A DNA stretch of 64,000 nucleotides from Planosporangium thailandense (GCF_011947195.1 NZ_JAATVY010000001.1:310001-374000), one strand, 5' to 3'; numbered from the stretch's first letter, positions 26,803 through 35,227 are shown. Made by a program: numbers and translations. Notes: a model not told the origin generated them from the sequence alone.

Positions 26803-27746
26803 GTACCGTGACCGCCGACAGCGCGACGGCCGTCGCCCCCGCGGTCGACCTGCGCGGCGTCTCCCGCTGGTACGGCAACGTGGTGGCGGTCAACGACGTC
26901 ACCATGGCCCTGACAGCCGGCGTGACCGGCCTGCTCGGCCCGAATGGGGCGGGCAAGACGACCCTGCTGCACATGATGGCCGGCTTTCTGGCGCCGTCGC
27001 GTGGCGAAGTACTCGTCGGCGGCGCTCCGACCTGGCGCAACCCTTCGGTCTACCGGCAGCTCGGCCTGGTCAGCGAGCGGGAGGCGGTGCACGGCTTCCT
27101 CACCGGGTGGGAGTTCGTCCTCGCGAGCGCCAAGCTGCACCGGCTGCCACAGCCGGAGGCGGCGGCGCGGCGGGCGATCGACCTGGTCGAGCTGGCCGAC
27201 GCGCAGGATCGCCGGATCTCCACGTACTCCAAGGGGATGCGCCAGCGGACCAGGGTCGCCGCGGCGCTGGTACACGATCCGCAGGTGCTGCTGCTCGACG
27301 AGCCGTTCAACGGCATGGACCCGCGCCAGCGGATGCACATGATGGAGCTGCTGCACGGGATGGGTGAGGCGGGCCGCACCGTGCTGTTCAGCTCGCACAT
27401 CCTGGAGGAGGTCGAGCAGGTCTCCGGGACCGTGCAGGTCATCGTGGCCGGCCGGCTCGCCGCCTCCGGCGACTATCGGCACATCCGGCGGTTGATGACC
27501 AACCGGCCGCACGTGTTCACGGTGTCGTCCAGCGACGACCGGGCGCTCGCCGTCGCGTTGATGGGCCAGCCGTCGGTGACCGGCGTGGAGCTGGACGCGG
27601 GCGGGTTGACGGTGCGCGCCGGCGACTACGGCACGTTCACCCGGGCCCTGCCCAAGATCGCCCGCGGGGCGGGCATCCGGCTGCGGCGGGTGCTGCCCGC
27701 CGACGAGTCCCTGGAAAGCGTCTTCTCCTACCTGGTGGAGTCATGA
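26799..27746 (+). CDS. ABC transporter ATP-binding protein
   Basis: 315-residue second ATPase of the operon. Walker A GPNGAGKTT, signature YSKGMRQRTRVAAAL, Walker B LLLLDEPFNGMDP, H-loop SSHILEE. The N-terminus has a short Ala/Thr extension before VDLRGVSRWYGNVVAV. It shares the overall build of the first ATPase but is clearly divergent, so the operon probably makes a heteromeric exporter or two related ones. Starts at ATG overlapping the permease stop. Confidence 0.92.
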   Translation: MSTVTADSATAVAPAVDLRGVSRWYGNVVAVNDVTMALTAGVTGLLGPNGAGKTTLLHMMAGFLAPSRGEVLVGGAPTWRNPSVYRQLGLVSEREAVHGFLTGWEFVLASAKLHRLPQPEAAARRAIDLVELADAQDRRISTYSKGMRQRTRVAAALVHDPQVLLLDEPFNGMDPRQRMHMMELLHGMGEAGRTVLFSSHILEEVEQVSGTVQVIVAGRLAASGDYRHIRRLMTNRPHVFTVSSSDDRALAVALMGQPSVTGVELDAGGLTVRAGDYGTFTRALPKIARGAGIRLRRVLPADESLESVFSYLVES

Positions 27747-28459
27747 TCAACGCTACGATCGCGCGGATCACCGCACGGGGCCTCTTCGGGCGGCGCCGGT
27801 TCCTGCTCCTGCTGCCGTTGCCGCTGCTGCTGGTCGGGCTCGCGGTGCTGGCCCGCGCCCTCGGCGCCCCGCCGGCCGCCGTGGCCAAGTTCGTCATCGT
27901 CAATCTCGGGTTCGCGGCCGTCCTGCCGGTGATCTCGCTCATCGTCGGCACCGGGGTGCTCGGCTCCGAGATCGACGACGGGACGCTCGTACATGTACTG
28001 GCCAAGCCGCTGCCGCGCCGCGAGATCATCGTGAGCAAGCTGGCGGTCGCGGTCGTCGCCACGGCGGTGACCGTCGGAGTGCCGATGTTCGTAGGTGGGC
28101 TGGTCGCCGGCTCGGCGCGGCTCGGCATCGGGCTCGCGGTCGGATGTGTGGTCGGCGCGTTCGCGTACTCCGGTCTCTTCCTCGCGCTCAGTCTCCTCAC
28201 CCGGCGACCGGTCCTGCTCGGCCTGCTGTACGTGCTGCTGTGGGAGGGGCTGCTGGGCAAGTTGCTGGGCGGGACCCGGGTACTGTCCATCCAGCAGTAC
28301 GTGACGGCGCTGGCCGCGCGGGTGGGCGACACCGACCTGTTCGCGGGGCAGGTCTCCGTATCCGTGTCGGTGGTCATGGCCATCGTGTTCACCGTCGGCG
28401 GCACGCTGCTGGCCATCGACCGGCTGCGGTCGTTCAGCGTGGCCGGCGAGACAAGCTGA
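27743..28459 (+). CDS. ABC-2 transporter permease
   Basis: 238-residue permease with six hydrophobic helices; SEIDDGTLVHVLAKPLPRREIIVSKL is the cytosolic coupling segment of this family. ATG at 27743 overlaps the ATPase stop (ATGA). Last gene of the four-gene operon. The base composition falls right after its stop, where an accessory stretch begins, so this stop marks the edge of conserved chromosome. Confidence 0.9.
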   Translation: MINATIARITARGLFGRRRFLLLLPLPLLLVGLAVLARALGAPPAAVAKFVIVNLGFAAVLPVISLIVGTGVLGSEIDDGTLVHVLAKPLPRREIIVSKLAVAVVATAVTVGVPMFVGGLVAGSARLGIGLAVGCVVGAFAYSGLFLALSLLTRRPVLLGLLYVLLWEGLLGKLLGGTRVLSIQQYVTALAARVGDTDLFAGQVSVSVSVVMAIVFTVGGTLLAIDRLRSFSVAGETS

Positions 28460-28591
28460 GCGGTTTGTTCGTACATGTCCGCGCGGTACAGGGCCAGATG
28501 GCTGGATCATCGCCCTTAGCTCGAGCAGCGTCTCGTTCTCCAGCGCGGCGTTCAACTAGCACATTGAAACGTCTTACCCATTTTAAAGAGC

Positions 28592-28894
28592 ATGTACGAT
28601 ACCATCGTAAATTTGGCGCGCAGCTACTATCACCAGGACTTCAGCTTGATGGCCCACTCACCTGAAGGTGTGCTTCGGAGCTTCTGCGCGCAGGAATCGC
28701 CGAGGACGGTGGCCGACCTGCGGCAGGAGCTGGTCGACCTGCTGCGCGGCCCCGATCCGGAAGAGACGTTCAAGCAAGTGTGGTCAACTGACGGGCATTC
28801 GTCGTACGTCCCGCCGCTACACGGTGTCGGCTATCTGGAGTGGGCTCACCGGATGGTGCAGGTCGTCGACGAGTACACGGCGTCCCGAGATTGA
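28592..28894 (+). CDS. CdiI-like contact-dependent-inhibition immunity protein
   Basis: 100-residue acidic protein. The pattern SYYHQDF near the N-terminus, an acidic helix ADLRQELVDLLRG, a PP/GY turn and a final GYLEWAHRMVQVVDEY resembles the CdiI_2-type family of immunity proteins (typically ..YFHQDW..., ..YREWL.WL..) that neutralise contact-delivered toxins. There is no toxin or secretion gene next to it, so it may be an orphan immunity gene. ATG at 28592 has only a weak ribosome site, AAAGAG close to the start. The upstream 130 bp are AT-rich for this genome. Confidence 0.6.
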   Translation: MYDTIVNLARSYYHQDFSLMAHSPEGVLRSFCAQESPRTVADLRQELVDLLRGPDPEETFKQVWSTDGHSSYVPPLHGVGYLEWAHRMVQVVDEYTASRD

Positions 28895-29442
28895 CCCTGA
28901 GACCGTCCGGGGCTGCTTCACCGGCAGACCCGATCATTGATCTGCCGACGACGGCTCGCTGGGTGTTGTCCGATGGGGTGGTGCTCACCGGACCGGACTG
29001 GTTGGCTGTCGTGGAACAGCTGACCAGTCAGATCAGCGACCACGCCGCGCAGCTGAGCCCCGACGAGTGGCGGCTGGTCGATGACGCGTACGAATGTGCG
29101 CTCGCTCATGCCGAGCGGGCGGGCACCAGCGACCGTATCCGGAGCGCCGAACGGCGGTTGAACCTCACGACCGTCGTGCTGCGCCTCGTGCCGCCGGACG
29201 ACATTATCGGGCTGCGCAGCTGGGCCCGCTTTGCGGACACCTTCCGCGATGCGGTGCCGATGTCGGCCGCCGCCGCAGACGCGATTGTCGACCAATGGGC
29301 GGGCCTCGACGTAACCGAGATTCGCCGGCTTCGGGATGCCAAGAACCTGCTCACACCCGTACTCCGGGTCAAAGAACACCTCGTAGACCGGGCGGAGCTT
29401 GAACTCGATACTTGGGAACGGGTTTACCCACGGCTGCCCTGA
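28891..29442 (+). CDS. hypothetical protein next to the CdiI-like gene
   Basis: 183-residue protein that I do not recognise. A TTG at 28891 overlaps the stop of the preceding gene and was taken as start; an earlier in-frame start (28840) would overlap that gene by 55 bp. The sequence is mainly helical, acidic, without signal peptide, membrane helix or repeats; notable segments are LSPDEWRLVDDAYECALAHAE and VTEIRRLRDAKNLLTPVL. Immunity clusters often contain such unlabelled small proteins, but no function is claimed. Confidence 0.55.
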   Translation: MTLRPSGAASPADPIIDLPTTARWVLSDGVVLTGPDWLAVVEQLTSQISDHAAQLSPDEWRLVDDAYECALAHAERAGTSDRIRSAERRLNLTTVVLRLVPPDDIIGLRSWARFADTFRDAVPMSAAAADAIVDQWAGLDVTEIRRLRDAKNLLTPVLRVKEHLVDRAELELDTWERVYPRLP

Positions 29443-29524
29443 AGTCGTGCCTCATGCGGAGTCGACCAGTCAACCTAGCGCGTTGGCTGCGAGTCCTACC
29501 AGCGAGGAAGGTTGATGTCCAGCG

Positions 29525-29968
29525 GTGCCGGGGGATGTGAGGGACGACGTGATTCGCAGATACACCGCCGCGTCCCTCGAGGCGCCGGACAGGCTCTTCC
29601 AGGTGACCCATGTGAGCAGGACGCACACCCAGCTGTTTCTCCAGTCGAACGCTGCCAAGAGCGCGGGTTTCGAGCATCGCCTGGAGGTGTGGTTCCAATC
29701 CGTGCAGTACTTCTGCATGCCGTTCGTGCTGCGCGGCCTCTCGCTACGGAAGGCCTCCCAGGACGAGCGGGCTAGCCTCAGTGAACTGCACGGGCTGGAG
29801 GCCGATCCCCGGTGGGATCTCTACCTGCTGTCCCGCAGTCACGACTGGTTCATTGTCTCCGCCAGACCGATGTGGGCCGAGGCGGATCTGGAGTACGACG
29901 ACGAGCCGGCGTTCTGGTCGTATGCCGGCCAGGACGACGCGGTGATTTCCATGGGGACGCTGGAGTAG
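29525..29968 (+). CDS. hypothetical protein in the immunity patch
   Basis: 147-residue protein, not recognised. Mixed strand/helix pattern with aromatic-rich segments (LEVWFQSVQYFCMPF, SRSHDWFIVSARPMW) and an acidic C-terminus (EADLEYDDEPAFWSY). No membrane helix. The start is uncertain: GTG at 29525 or GTG at 29537; the best ribosome-like sequence, AGGAAGG, lies near 29502. Size, acidity and neighbours fit a toxin-immunity protein, which is inference from context only. Confidence 0.5.
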   Translation: MPGDVRDDVIRRYTAASLEAPDRLFQVTHVSRTHTQLFLQSNAAKSAGFEHRLEVWFQSVQYFCMPFVLRGLSLRKASQDERASLSELHGLEADPRWDLYLLSRSHDWFIVSARPMWAEADLEYDDEPAFWSYAGQDDAVISMGTLE

Positions 29969-30009
29969 GGCGGACCCGGCCTCGCGTGCGAGGTTTGGCC
30001 TCCGCTTGG

Positions 30010-30195
30010 CTACCGCGGTCGGGTCTCCTCGCTGATCCAGTCCAGGTACGCGGGGCTCCCGGCCGTGATCGGCGTACTGATGATTTCCGGTACGTGGTAC
30101 GAGTGAAGCGCCTGGATGTGCTCGATCAGCGCGTCCACCCGCTCGGCCGTCGCCCGCGCCAGCAGGGCGAGCACGGACCTGCGTAGGTGCACCAT
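30010..30195 (-). pseudogene. 3' fragment of cutA
   Basis: 61-codon open frame whose last 48 or so residues (ERVDALIEHIQALHSYHVPE onward) are nearly identical to the C-terminus of the intact CutA encoded at 31471-31794. The first part (VLALLARATA) is still CutA-like but divergent, and the N-terminal half of CutA is absent. By hand, 128 bp (30023-30150 versus 31484-31611) align with 7 mismatches and no gaps. It is a duplicated and truncated copy in the same orientation, 1.46 kb from the intact gene. Confidence 0.8.
30023..30150. repeat. direct repeat, left copy (cutA 3' end)
   Basis: 128-bp direct repeat of 31484-31611 with 7 hand-counted mismatches. The two copies bracket 1.33 kb that contains the membrane protein gene and the colicin-immunity-like gene, giving the interval the look of a cargo segment, or of an insertion between duplicated halves. 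Confidence 0.85.
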
Positions 30196-30205
30196 TAACC
30201 TCCAG

Positions 30206-30802
30206 TTACGTGTGGGTGCAGGTCATCCGGGCGAGTGCGGTGTTCCACGCCTGGCCCGAGATGGGACTGGGAGTCACCGCAACTTGCGCGGTGTGAGTCC
30301 CGGTTCGCGCCGTCACGTGGACTTCAGTCGGGCTCGTGAGTGCCTGGTGGCAATCGGCGACCCGGTAGCGCACGACTAGGACCAACGAGCCACCCGGTGG
30401 CAGTCGAGTCGGCGTAAACGACGGCGCTGCGGTGGGTAGCGCATTCAGGTCGCCTGCGTTACTCATCGATGGCAGCGCGACGTAGGAGTCGGGTGCGAGT
30501 CCCGGGCCGGTCAACGACGGCTGGCTGATTTCTATCGTGTTTGCTGCGACATTGCGCAGGCGAAATGCGACAGTTATCTCAGCGCGGTCGGCGTCGGTGA
30601 CATAGTCGATCCGGTCGGTGTTCAAGTCCACCGATGACGACTTGTCCGACGCGGTGGGCCGTGCCGGAGCCTGATCGCGATGTGACGCGTGATGGGAGAA
30701 CAGTAGAAGTGCGGCGACGATGCCGGCGGACGTAGCAACCAGCACTCCGGCCTTTATGTATGGCCGCAACGGCGCACTGCCAACCTCGATCTCGTCCGTC
30801 AA
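30206..30802 (-). CDS. membrane-anchored hypothetical protein
   Basis: 198-residue protein of unknown function. Short cytosolic N-terminus, one hydrophobic helix (about 17-36, AGVLVATSAGIVAALLLF), then a Pro/Ser-rich stretch and an extracytoplasmic domain that looks like a beta-sandwich (alternating hydrophobic strands AEITVAFRLRNVAANTIEI, GGSLVLVVRYRVADC). Two cysteines (in VADCH and MTCTHT) could form a disulfide. The start is TTG at 30802 with no strong ribosome site. It lies between the two copies of the cutA 3' end. Confidence 0.6.
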   Translation of the reverse strand: MTDEIEVGSAPLRPYIKAGVLVATSAGIVAALLLFSHHASHRDQAPARPTASDKSSSVDLNTDRIDYVTDADRAEITVAFRLRNVAANTIEISQPSLTGPGLAPDSYVALPSMSNAGDLNALPTAAPSFTPTRLPPGGSLVLVVRYRVADCHQALTSPTEVHVTARTGTHTAQVAVTPSPISGQAWNTALARMTCTHT

Positions 30803-31197
30803 GACTCTCGACTTTCGTCAGGGGCCTAGTAAGAAACACCGAGCTTCTTCGCGCATCATCAACACGAAGATCGATGGGTATCAATTAATTGCTCACGGTC
30901 GATATACAACGTCAGTGCCGCTGGGGTATACATGGTGCGGCGTGCTGGTGTGGTGAGGTCCGTGACCGCGTCCGGGTGGGTACGAGTAACTGGGCAATGC
31001 GCCGAGCGGTCGGTACCAACCGTCGCCGCGGGGCGCGTGGGAGAGGCGCCGGCCGTAGTTCTCGCCGATATCGTGGACAAGGGCTTCTTACGGTGACGCA
31101 CGATCGCGCTATAGAAGGCCCGCGGCGCAGCCGTCGGGCGTGGGCCTGCCCGTCTCAGGTCCAGTCGGACACCGGCACTGCGTCGCAACTTCAGGCG
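30803..31197. other. non-coding or poorly resolved stretch, AT-rich at its left
   Basis: About 395 bp between the divergent membrane-protein gene and the immunity-like gene. The left part is unusually AT-rich (around 30875-30912, with AATTAATT and GATATACA) and is the likely promoter region for both. An open plus-strand frame runs through the right part and joins the immunity gene, but its translation is Arg-rich and unlike the family, so it was not included. Confidence 0.4.
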
Positions 31198-31452
31198 ATG
31201 CGTGATCTCGTGTCGGGGAACGTCTCAGCACCCGAGTTCGCCAGATCTTGGCTCGCCGGACGCCGACGTGCGTTGGATGCGGAAGAGCGTGTTCGAGAGC
31301 AGTTCGACCGGATCCTCACCCGCGTCTTCTACCTGCTCGATGACTACGTGATCGATCCAACACTGCGTGGACCAGAAGACCTGACTGACGAAGACCTGGT
31401 CGCGGAGGTACGTGCCGTCCTGGCCGAGTTGAACGCCCTTGACGAACGGTAG
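31198..31452 (+). CDS. colicin-immunity-domain protein
   Basis: 84-residue acidic helical protein. The order of features (VSGNVSAPEFARSWL, a basic-acidic helix, FDRILTRVFYLLDDYV, DEDLVAEVRAVLAEL) matches the colicin D/E-type immunity domain (Colicin_immun), whose members bind and block tRNase or DNase toxins. ATG at 31198 is the minimal start; a GTG at 31093 with AAGGGC nearby would add 35 residues. No toxin gene is adjacent. It lies inside the interval bracketed by the duplicated cutA 3' ends. Confidence 0.6.
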   Translation: MRDLVSGNVSAPEFARSWLAGRRRALDAEERVREQFDRILTRVFYLLDDYVIDPTLRGPEDLTDEDLVAEVRAVLAELNALDER

Positions 31453-31470
31453 CGGCCGCAAGCAGCGTGC

Positions 31471-31794
31471 CTACCTTGGCCGTGTCTCCTCGCTGATCCA
31501 ATCCAGGTACGCCGGATTCCCGGCCGTGATCGGCGTACTGATGATCTCCGGTACGTGGTACGAGTGAAGCGCCTGGATGTGCTCGATCAGCGCGTCCGCC
31601 CGCTCGGCTGTGGTCTTGAACAGCACCAGCCACTCCTCGGCGTTGTCGACCCGCCCCTCCCACCGGTACACGCTGGTGATCGGCCCGACGACCTGGCCGC
31701 ACGCCGCCACCCGCGCCTCGACCGCCGTCCGCGCGAGTTCGGCAGCCGCGTCGGGGGAGTCGGTCGTCGTCGACACCTGGCAGTATCCGGTCAT
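31471..31794 (-). CDS. cutA: divalent-cation tolerance protein CutA
   Basis: 107-residue trimeric CutA protein; the family is linked to copper tolerance, though its exact role is unsettled. Characteristic segments are VEARVAACGQVVGPITSVYRWEG, the strand ending in LVLFKTTAERADALIEHI and HSYHVPEIISTPITAG. ATG at 31794 lies 2 bp after the stop of the GNAT gene, so the two are probably cotranscribed. Its 3' third is present again as a fragment at 30010-30195. Confidence 0.93.
   Translation of the reverse strand: MTGYCQVSTTTDSPDAAAELARTAVEARVAACGQVVGPITSVYRWEGRVDNAEEWLVLFKTTAERADALIEHIQALHSYHVPEIISTPITAGNPAYLDWISEETRPR
31484..31611. repeat. direct repeat, right copy (within intact cutA)
   Basis: Partner of the 128-bp direct repeat at 30023-30150. 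It lies within the intact cutA gene, from just upstream of its stop codon to about the middle of the gene. Confidence 0.85.
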
Positions 31795-31796
31795 CG

Positions 31797-32330
31797 TCAG
31801 CCCTCCGTCGGTACCCAGAACCGGAGCTTGTCGCCGCGCTGATCCTCGAGCACCCCACCGGCCTTTTCAATGACGCGACGCGAGGCGGCGTTGTCGTGGT
31901 CGCAGGTGAGCAGCGCGGACTCGATGCCGAGGCTACGCGCGACGGCCAGGCCTTCGCGCAGCATCGCGGTCGCGTGGCCGCGTCGGCGCGCGGACGGCCG
32001 CACGTCGTACCCGATGTGCCCGCCGACCTCCAGGAGGCCCGGTGTGAGCCGGTGCCGGAGGTTGAGGTGGCCGAGCCACTCGTCGTCGTCGACGTACCAC
32101 AGCTCGCTGCACGGCACCCAGCCCTCCGGGCGCGGTCCGTCGGGCAGGGCGAGCGCCCGGATCATCGCCGTGTACCGCTCGAAGCCCGCCGGATCCTCGG
32201 GCACGTCGCGGGCGGCCCAGCCGAGCATCGAGTGGTCGTCGGGGCCGAGCCGGCCCTCCGCCCGGAACTCGGCGAGCCCGGCCAGGTAGGACCGGCGGAC
32301 GGCAGCGGTGGGTGCGGTCAGTTGCGGCAT
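31797..32330 (-). CDS. GNAT acetyltransferase
   Basis: 177-residue GNAT protein. The acetyl-CoA-binding stretch is IGYDVRPSARRRGHATAMLREGLAVA (R-R-x-G-x-A type), followed by ESALLTCDHDNAASRRVIEKAGG, the C-terminal motif of this fold. The N-terminal region LAEFRAEGRL...DDHSMLGW resembles predicted acetyltransferases of the YIR/RimJ-like group. ATG at 32330. Followed by cutA after 2 bp. The acceptor is unknown. Confidence 0.87.
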   Translation of the reverse strand: MPQLTAPTAAVRRSYLAGLAEFRAEGRLGPDDHSMLGWAARDVPEDPAGFERYTAMIRALALPDGPRPEGWVPCSELWYVDDDEWLGHLNLRHRLTPGLLEVGGHIGYDVRPSARRRGHATAMLREGLAVARSLGIESALLTCDHDNAASRRVIEKAGGVLEDQRGDKLRFWVPTEG

Positions 32331-32370
32331 GCCCGGAGCCTAACGACGCCGCTCACCCGGCTATACGGAT

Positions 32371-33699
32371 TTACCGGGCGTGCAGCACCGCCCGTACCGG
32401 CGCGGCCGGCCGCAGCGTGATGAGCGGCGTCACCCGTGGCTGCGGGTCGAGCGACTCGACGCGGTAGCGGGCCAGCACCGTACTCAGCAGGACGGTGGCC
32501 TCCAGCAGCGCGAAGTGCTCGCCGATGCAGCTGCGGGGCCCGCCGCCGAACGGGAAGTACGTGTACCGAGGCCGCTGGCGGTCGCGTTCACCGAGGAACC
32601 GGTCCGGATCGAAGCGCTCCGGATCGGGCCAGAAGTCGGGGCGCCGGTGCGTGACCCACGGCGAGACGAGCACCGGGCTGCCGGCCGGGATGGGCCGGCC
32701 GAGGATCTCGGTGTCGACCGCCGCCCGCCGTTCGGTGCTGTGTGCGGGCGGGTAGAGCCGCATGCCCTCCAGCAGCGCCGCCCGGACGAGGTCCGGCCCG
32801 CCGGCCGCGACCCGGTCCTGGATGTCCGGGTGGTGGCCGAGCAGGTGGAGCGTGAACGTCAGCGCGCCCGCCGTGGTTTCGTGGCCGGCGAGCAGGAAGA
32901 CCAGCGCCTGGTCGCGGATCTCCTGCGGGGACAGCGGCTGACCGGTCTCGGGATCGCGGGCGGTACGGAGCCGGCTGAGCAGGTCGTCGTTGTCGGTGTC
33001 GACGCGGTCGGCGAGGCGGGCGAGGATTCGGTCCATGATCGCGTACAGCGCGGCGCTGGCCCGCGTGAACCGGAGGTTGCGCACGGTCGGGGCGGCCAGC
33101 GGCAGCCGTACGATCTGCATGCTGCGCGCGATGCTGAGGTCGCTCGCCAGCGGCACGAGGCGCTGCAGTTCGGTCGCGACGTCGTCGACCTCGTCGCTGA
33201 ACAGCGCCCGCCCGACGACGCGCAGCGCGTACACCTGCATCAGCTCGTGCAGGTCCACGACGGTGTCCGCTTCGGTGGACCGGGCCAGCCGCTGCGCCTC
33301 GGCGGTCATCAGGTCGGTGTATCCGGCCACCCGCTGCGGGGTGAACAGCGGCTGCAACGTCCGGCGCTGACGTTTCCACAGGTCGCCGTCGCTGGTGAGC
33401 AGGCCTTCGCCGAACATCTCGGTGAGGGTTTCGAAGCCGGCCGTGCGCCGGTTGAACACCTGCGGGTTGGTCAGCACCTGACGCACGCCGTCGGGGTGGT
33501 ACACCGCGACCGCGGGAGGCCCGAGCCATTTCCAACCCGGCCCGATCCGGTACGTGACCAGGTCGCCGTACTGACGGTACCCGTCGAGCATCGTGCCGAG
33601 CAGGTCACGGCGTAGCTCGTTCGCCATTCCGAGCAGTGGATGCCCGGGCGGACCGGGGATCGCGGTGGGTCTGGCGGGTGGAGGCGCAGTCGTCGTCAT
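32371..33699 (-). CDS. cytochrome P450
   Basis: 442-residue heme monooxygenase. All hallmark motifs are visible: I-helix AGHETTAG (271-278), the ExxR helix in EGMRLYPPA, a PERF-like WPDPERFDPDRFL segment and the heme loop FPFGGGPRSCIG with cysteine 391. The start IPGPPGHPLLG and long K-helix region resemble fatty-acid or hydrocarbon hydroxylases of the CYP4/CYP102 style more than macrolide P450s. ATG at 33699 with AGGTGA upstream; a GTG 9 bp earlier is possible. No ferredoxin or reductase gene is adjacent, so redox partners must be elsewhere. Confidence 0.93.
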   Translation of the reverse strand: MTTTAPPPARPTAIPGPPGHPLLGMANELRRDLLGTMLDGYRQYGDLVTYRIGPGWKWLGPPAVAVYHPDGVRQVLTNPQVFNRRTAGFETLTEMFGEGLLTSDGDLWKRQRRTLQPLFTPQRVAGYTDLMTAEAQRLARSTEADTVVDLHELMQVYALRVVGRALFSDEVDDVATELQRLVPLASDLSIARSMQIVRLPLAAPTVRNLRFTRASAALYAIMDRILARLADRVDTDNDDLLSRLRTARDPETGQPLSPQEIRDQALVFLLAGHETTAGALTFTLHLLGHHPDIQDRVAAGGPDLVRAALLEGMRLYPPAHSTERRAAVDTEILGRPIPAGSPVLVSPWVTHRRPDFWPDPERFDPDRFLGERDRQRPRYTYFPFGGGPRSCIGEHFALLEATVLLSTVLARYRVESLDPQPRVTPLITLRPAAPVRAVLHAR

Positions 33700-33754
33700 A
33701 TCGATCACCTGCCGCCCAGGGTCCCACGTTACCCATGGGTAACGCTAGATGCTG

Positions 33755-35227
33755 TCACCAGGCCGCGCGTGCGTAATCTTTCAGGAAACAGCCGTACAGG
33801 TCCTCGCCCTGCTCGCCCCGCACGATCGGGTCGTAGACCCGGGCGGCCCCGTCGACCAGGTCGAGCGGCGCGTGGAAGCCGGCGTCGGCCAGCCGCATCT
33901 TCGTCGGGTGCGGCCGCTCGTCGGTGATCCAGCCGGTGTCCACACTGGTCATCAGGATGCCGTCGGACAGCATCTCCTGGGCGCTGGTGCGGGTCAGCAT
34001 GTTCAGCGCCGCCTTGGCCATGTTGGTGTGCGGGTGCCCGGCCCCCTTGTACCCGCGGCTGAAGACGCCCTCCATCGCGGACACGTTCACGATGTACTTG
34101 CGCCGGGCGGCCGCCGCGGCCATCACCGGGCGCAGCCGGCTGATCAGGATGAACGGCGCGGTCGAGTTGCAAAGCTGGACCTCGAGCAGCTCGATCGGGT
34201 CGATCTCGTGCACCCGCTGGCTCCAGCTGTTCTCGGGCGCGAGATCGGGTACCAGGCCGCCCGCGTCGATCGCTCCGCCCGCCGCGATCCGGTCCGGGCT
34301 GGCCGACCGGCCGGTCAGGGCGAGCGCGGTCAGCGCCTCCGGGGTGATCGACGGGGTGGTCGACGGCGCATCCGGCGCGGACCCGACCAGCGACGCGACC
34401 GGAGCGGAGGCCGAGGCGTGGCCGAAGGTCAACAGCTCCGGCAGCGGTCCTGCCGGCAGCGGCGCCGACTCCGCGGCGACCAGGTGCCCGTACGCGCCGC
34501 GGCTGCGCCGTACCGTCTGCGCGGCGTTGTTGATCAGAATGTCCAGTGGGCCGTCGGCGCTGACCGCATCGGCCAGCGCGATCACCTGTGCCGGGTCGCG
34601 CAGGTCGATACCGACGATTTTCAGCCGGTGCAGCCAGTCGGCGCTGTCCGGCTCGGCGGTGAACCGGCGGACCGCGTCATTCGGGAACCGGGTGGTGATC
34701 GTCGTGTGCGCGCCGTCGCGCAGCAGTCGCAGCGCGATGTACATGCCGATCTTCGCCCGCCCGCCGGTGAGCAGGGCGCGGCGGCCGGTCAGGTCGGTAC
34801 GCGCGTCGCGCTTGGCCCGGTTGAACGCCGCGCAGGGCGGGCACAACTGGTGGTAGAACGCGTCGACCTCGGTGTAGCGCTCCTTGCAGATGTAGCAGGA
34901 GCGCGGGCGGCGCAGCATGCCGACCGTCGCGGCGGTCGTGCTGACCTTCAGCGGGATGCCACGCGTCTCGTCGTCGATGCGGCCGGACGCCCCGGTCGCG
35001 GTGGCCTCGGTCACCGCCGCGTCGTGGGCGGTGATCGCCGCCCGCCGTTCCTGGCGCTTGCGCTGCTTGACGGTCTTGTACAGGTGCGCCGTCGCCCGGC
35101 GTACCCGCTCGACGTGCGGGTGGTCGACCGGCAGGGTGTTCAGCTCGGCCAGGACCGCGAGGCAGACGTCCAGCCGCTCCGGGTCGATACCCTCCGGAGC
35201 CTGTTGTACCTGATCATGCACTGTCAT
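33755..35227 (-). CDS. SDR-family oxidoreductase with N-terminal zinc ribbon
   Basis: 490-residue protein. Residues about 1-100 are helical. A zinc-ribbon-like set C111-x2-C114...H126...C129-x2-C132 (RSCYICKERY, HQLCPPC) follows. The Rossmann domain starts with LTGGRAKIGMYIALRLL (154-) and contains LDILINNAAQTVRR. The usual YxxxK is changed: the lysine region reads HPHTNMAKAALN, with Thr where Tyr is expected, a form seen throughout this unusual SDR subfamily. Substrate unknown. ATG at 35227; a longer frame upstream is not convincing. Confidence 0.8.
   Translation of the reverse strand: MTVHDQVQQAPEGIDPERLDVCLAVLAELNTLPVDHPHVERVRRATAHLYKTVKQRKRQERRAAITAHDAAVTEATATGASGRIDDETRGIPLKVSTTAATVGMLRRPRSCYICKERYTEVDAFYHQLCPPCAAFNRAKRDARTDLTGRRALLTGGRAKIGMYIALRLLRDGAHTTITTRFPNDAVRRFTAEPDSADWLHRLKIVGIDLRDPAQVIALADAVSADGPLDILINNAAQTVRRSRGAYGHLVAAESAPLPAGPLPELLTFGHASASAPVASLVGSAPDAPSTTPSITPEALTALALTGRSASPDRIAAGGAIDAGGLVPDLAPENSWSQRVHEIDPIELLEVQLCNSTAPFILISRLRPVMAAAAARRKYIVNVSAMEGVFSRGYKGAGHPHTNMAKAALNMLTRTSAQEMLSDGILMTSVDTGWITDERPHPTKMRLADAGFHAPLDLVDGAARVYDPIVRGEQGEDLYGCFLKDYARAAW

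Noticed and set aside
30010-31794. Integrated genetic element with att sites
   Set aside because: The direct repeat is a 128-bp gene end, not a tRNA or short core, and no integrase, transposase or replication gene lies between the copies.
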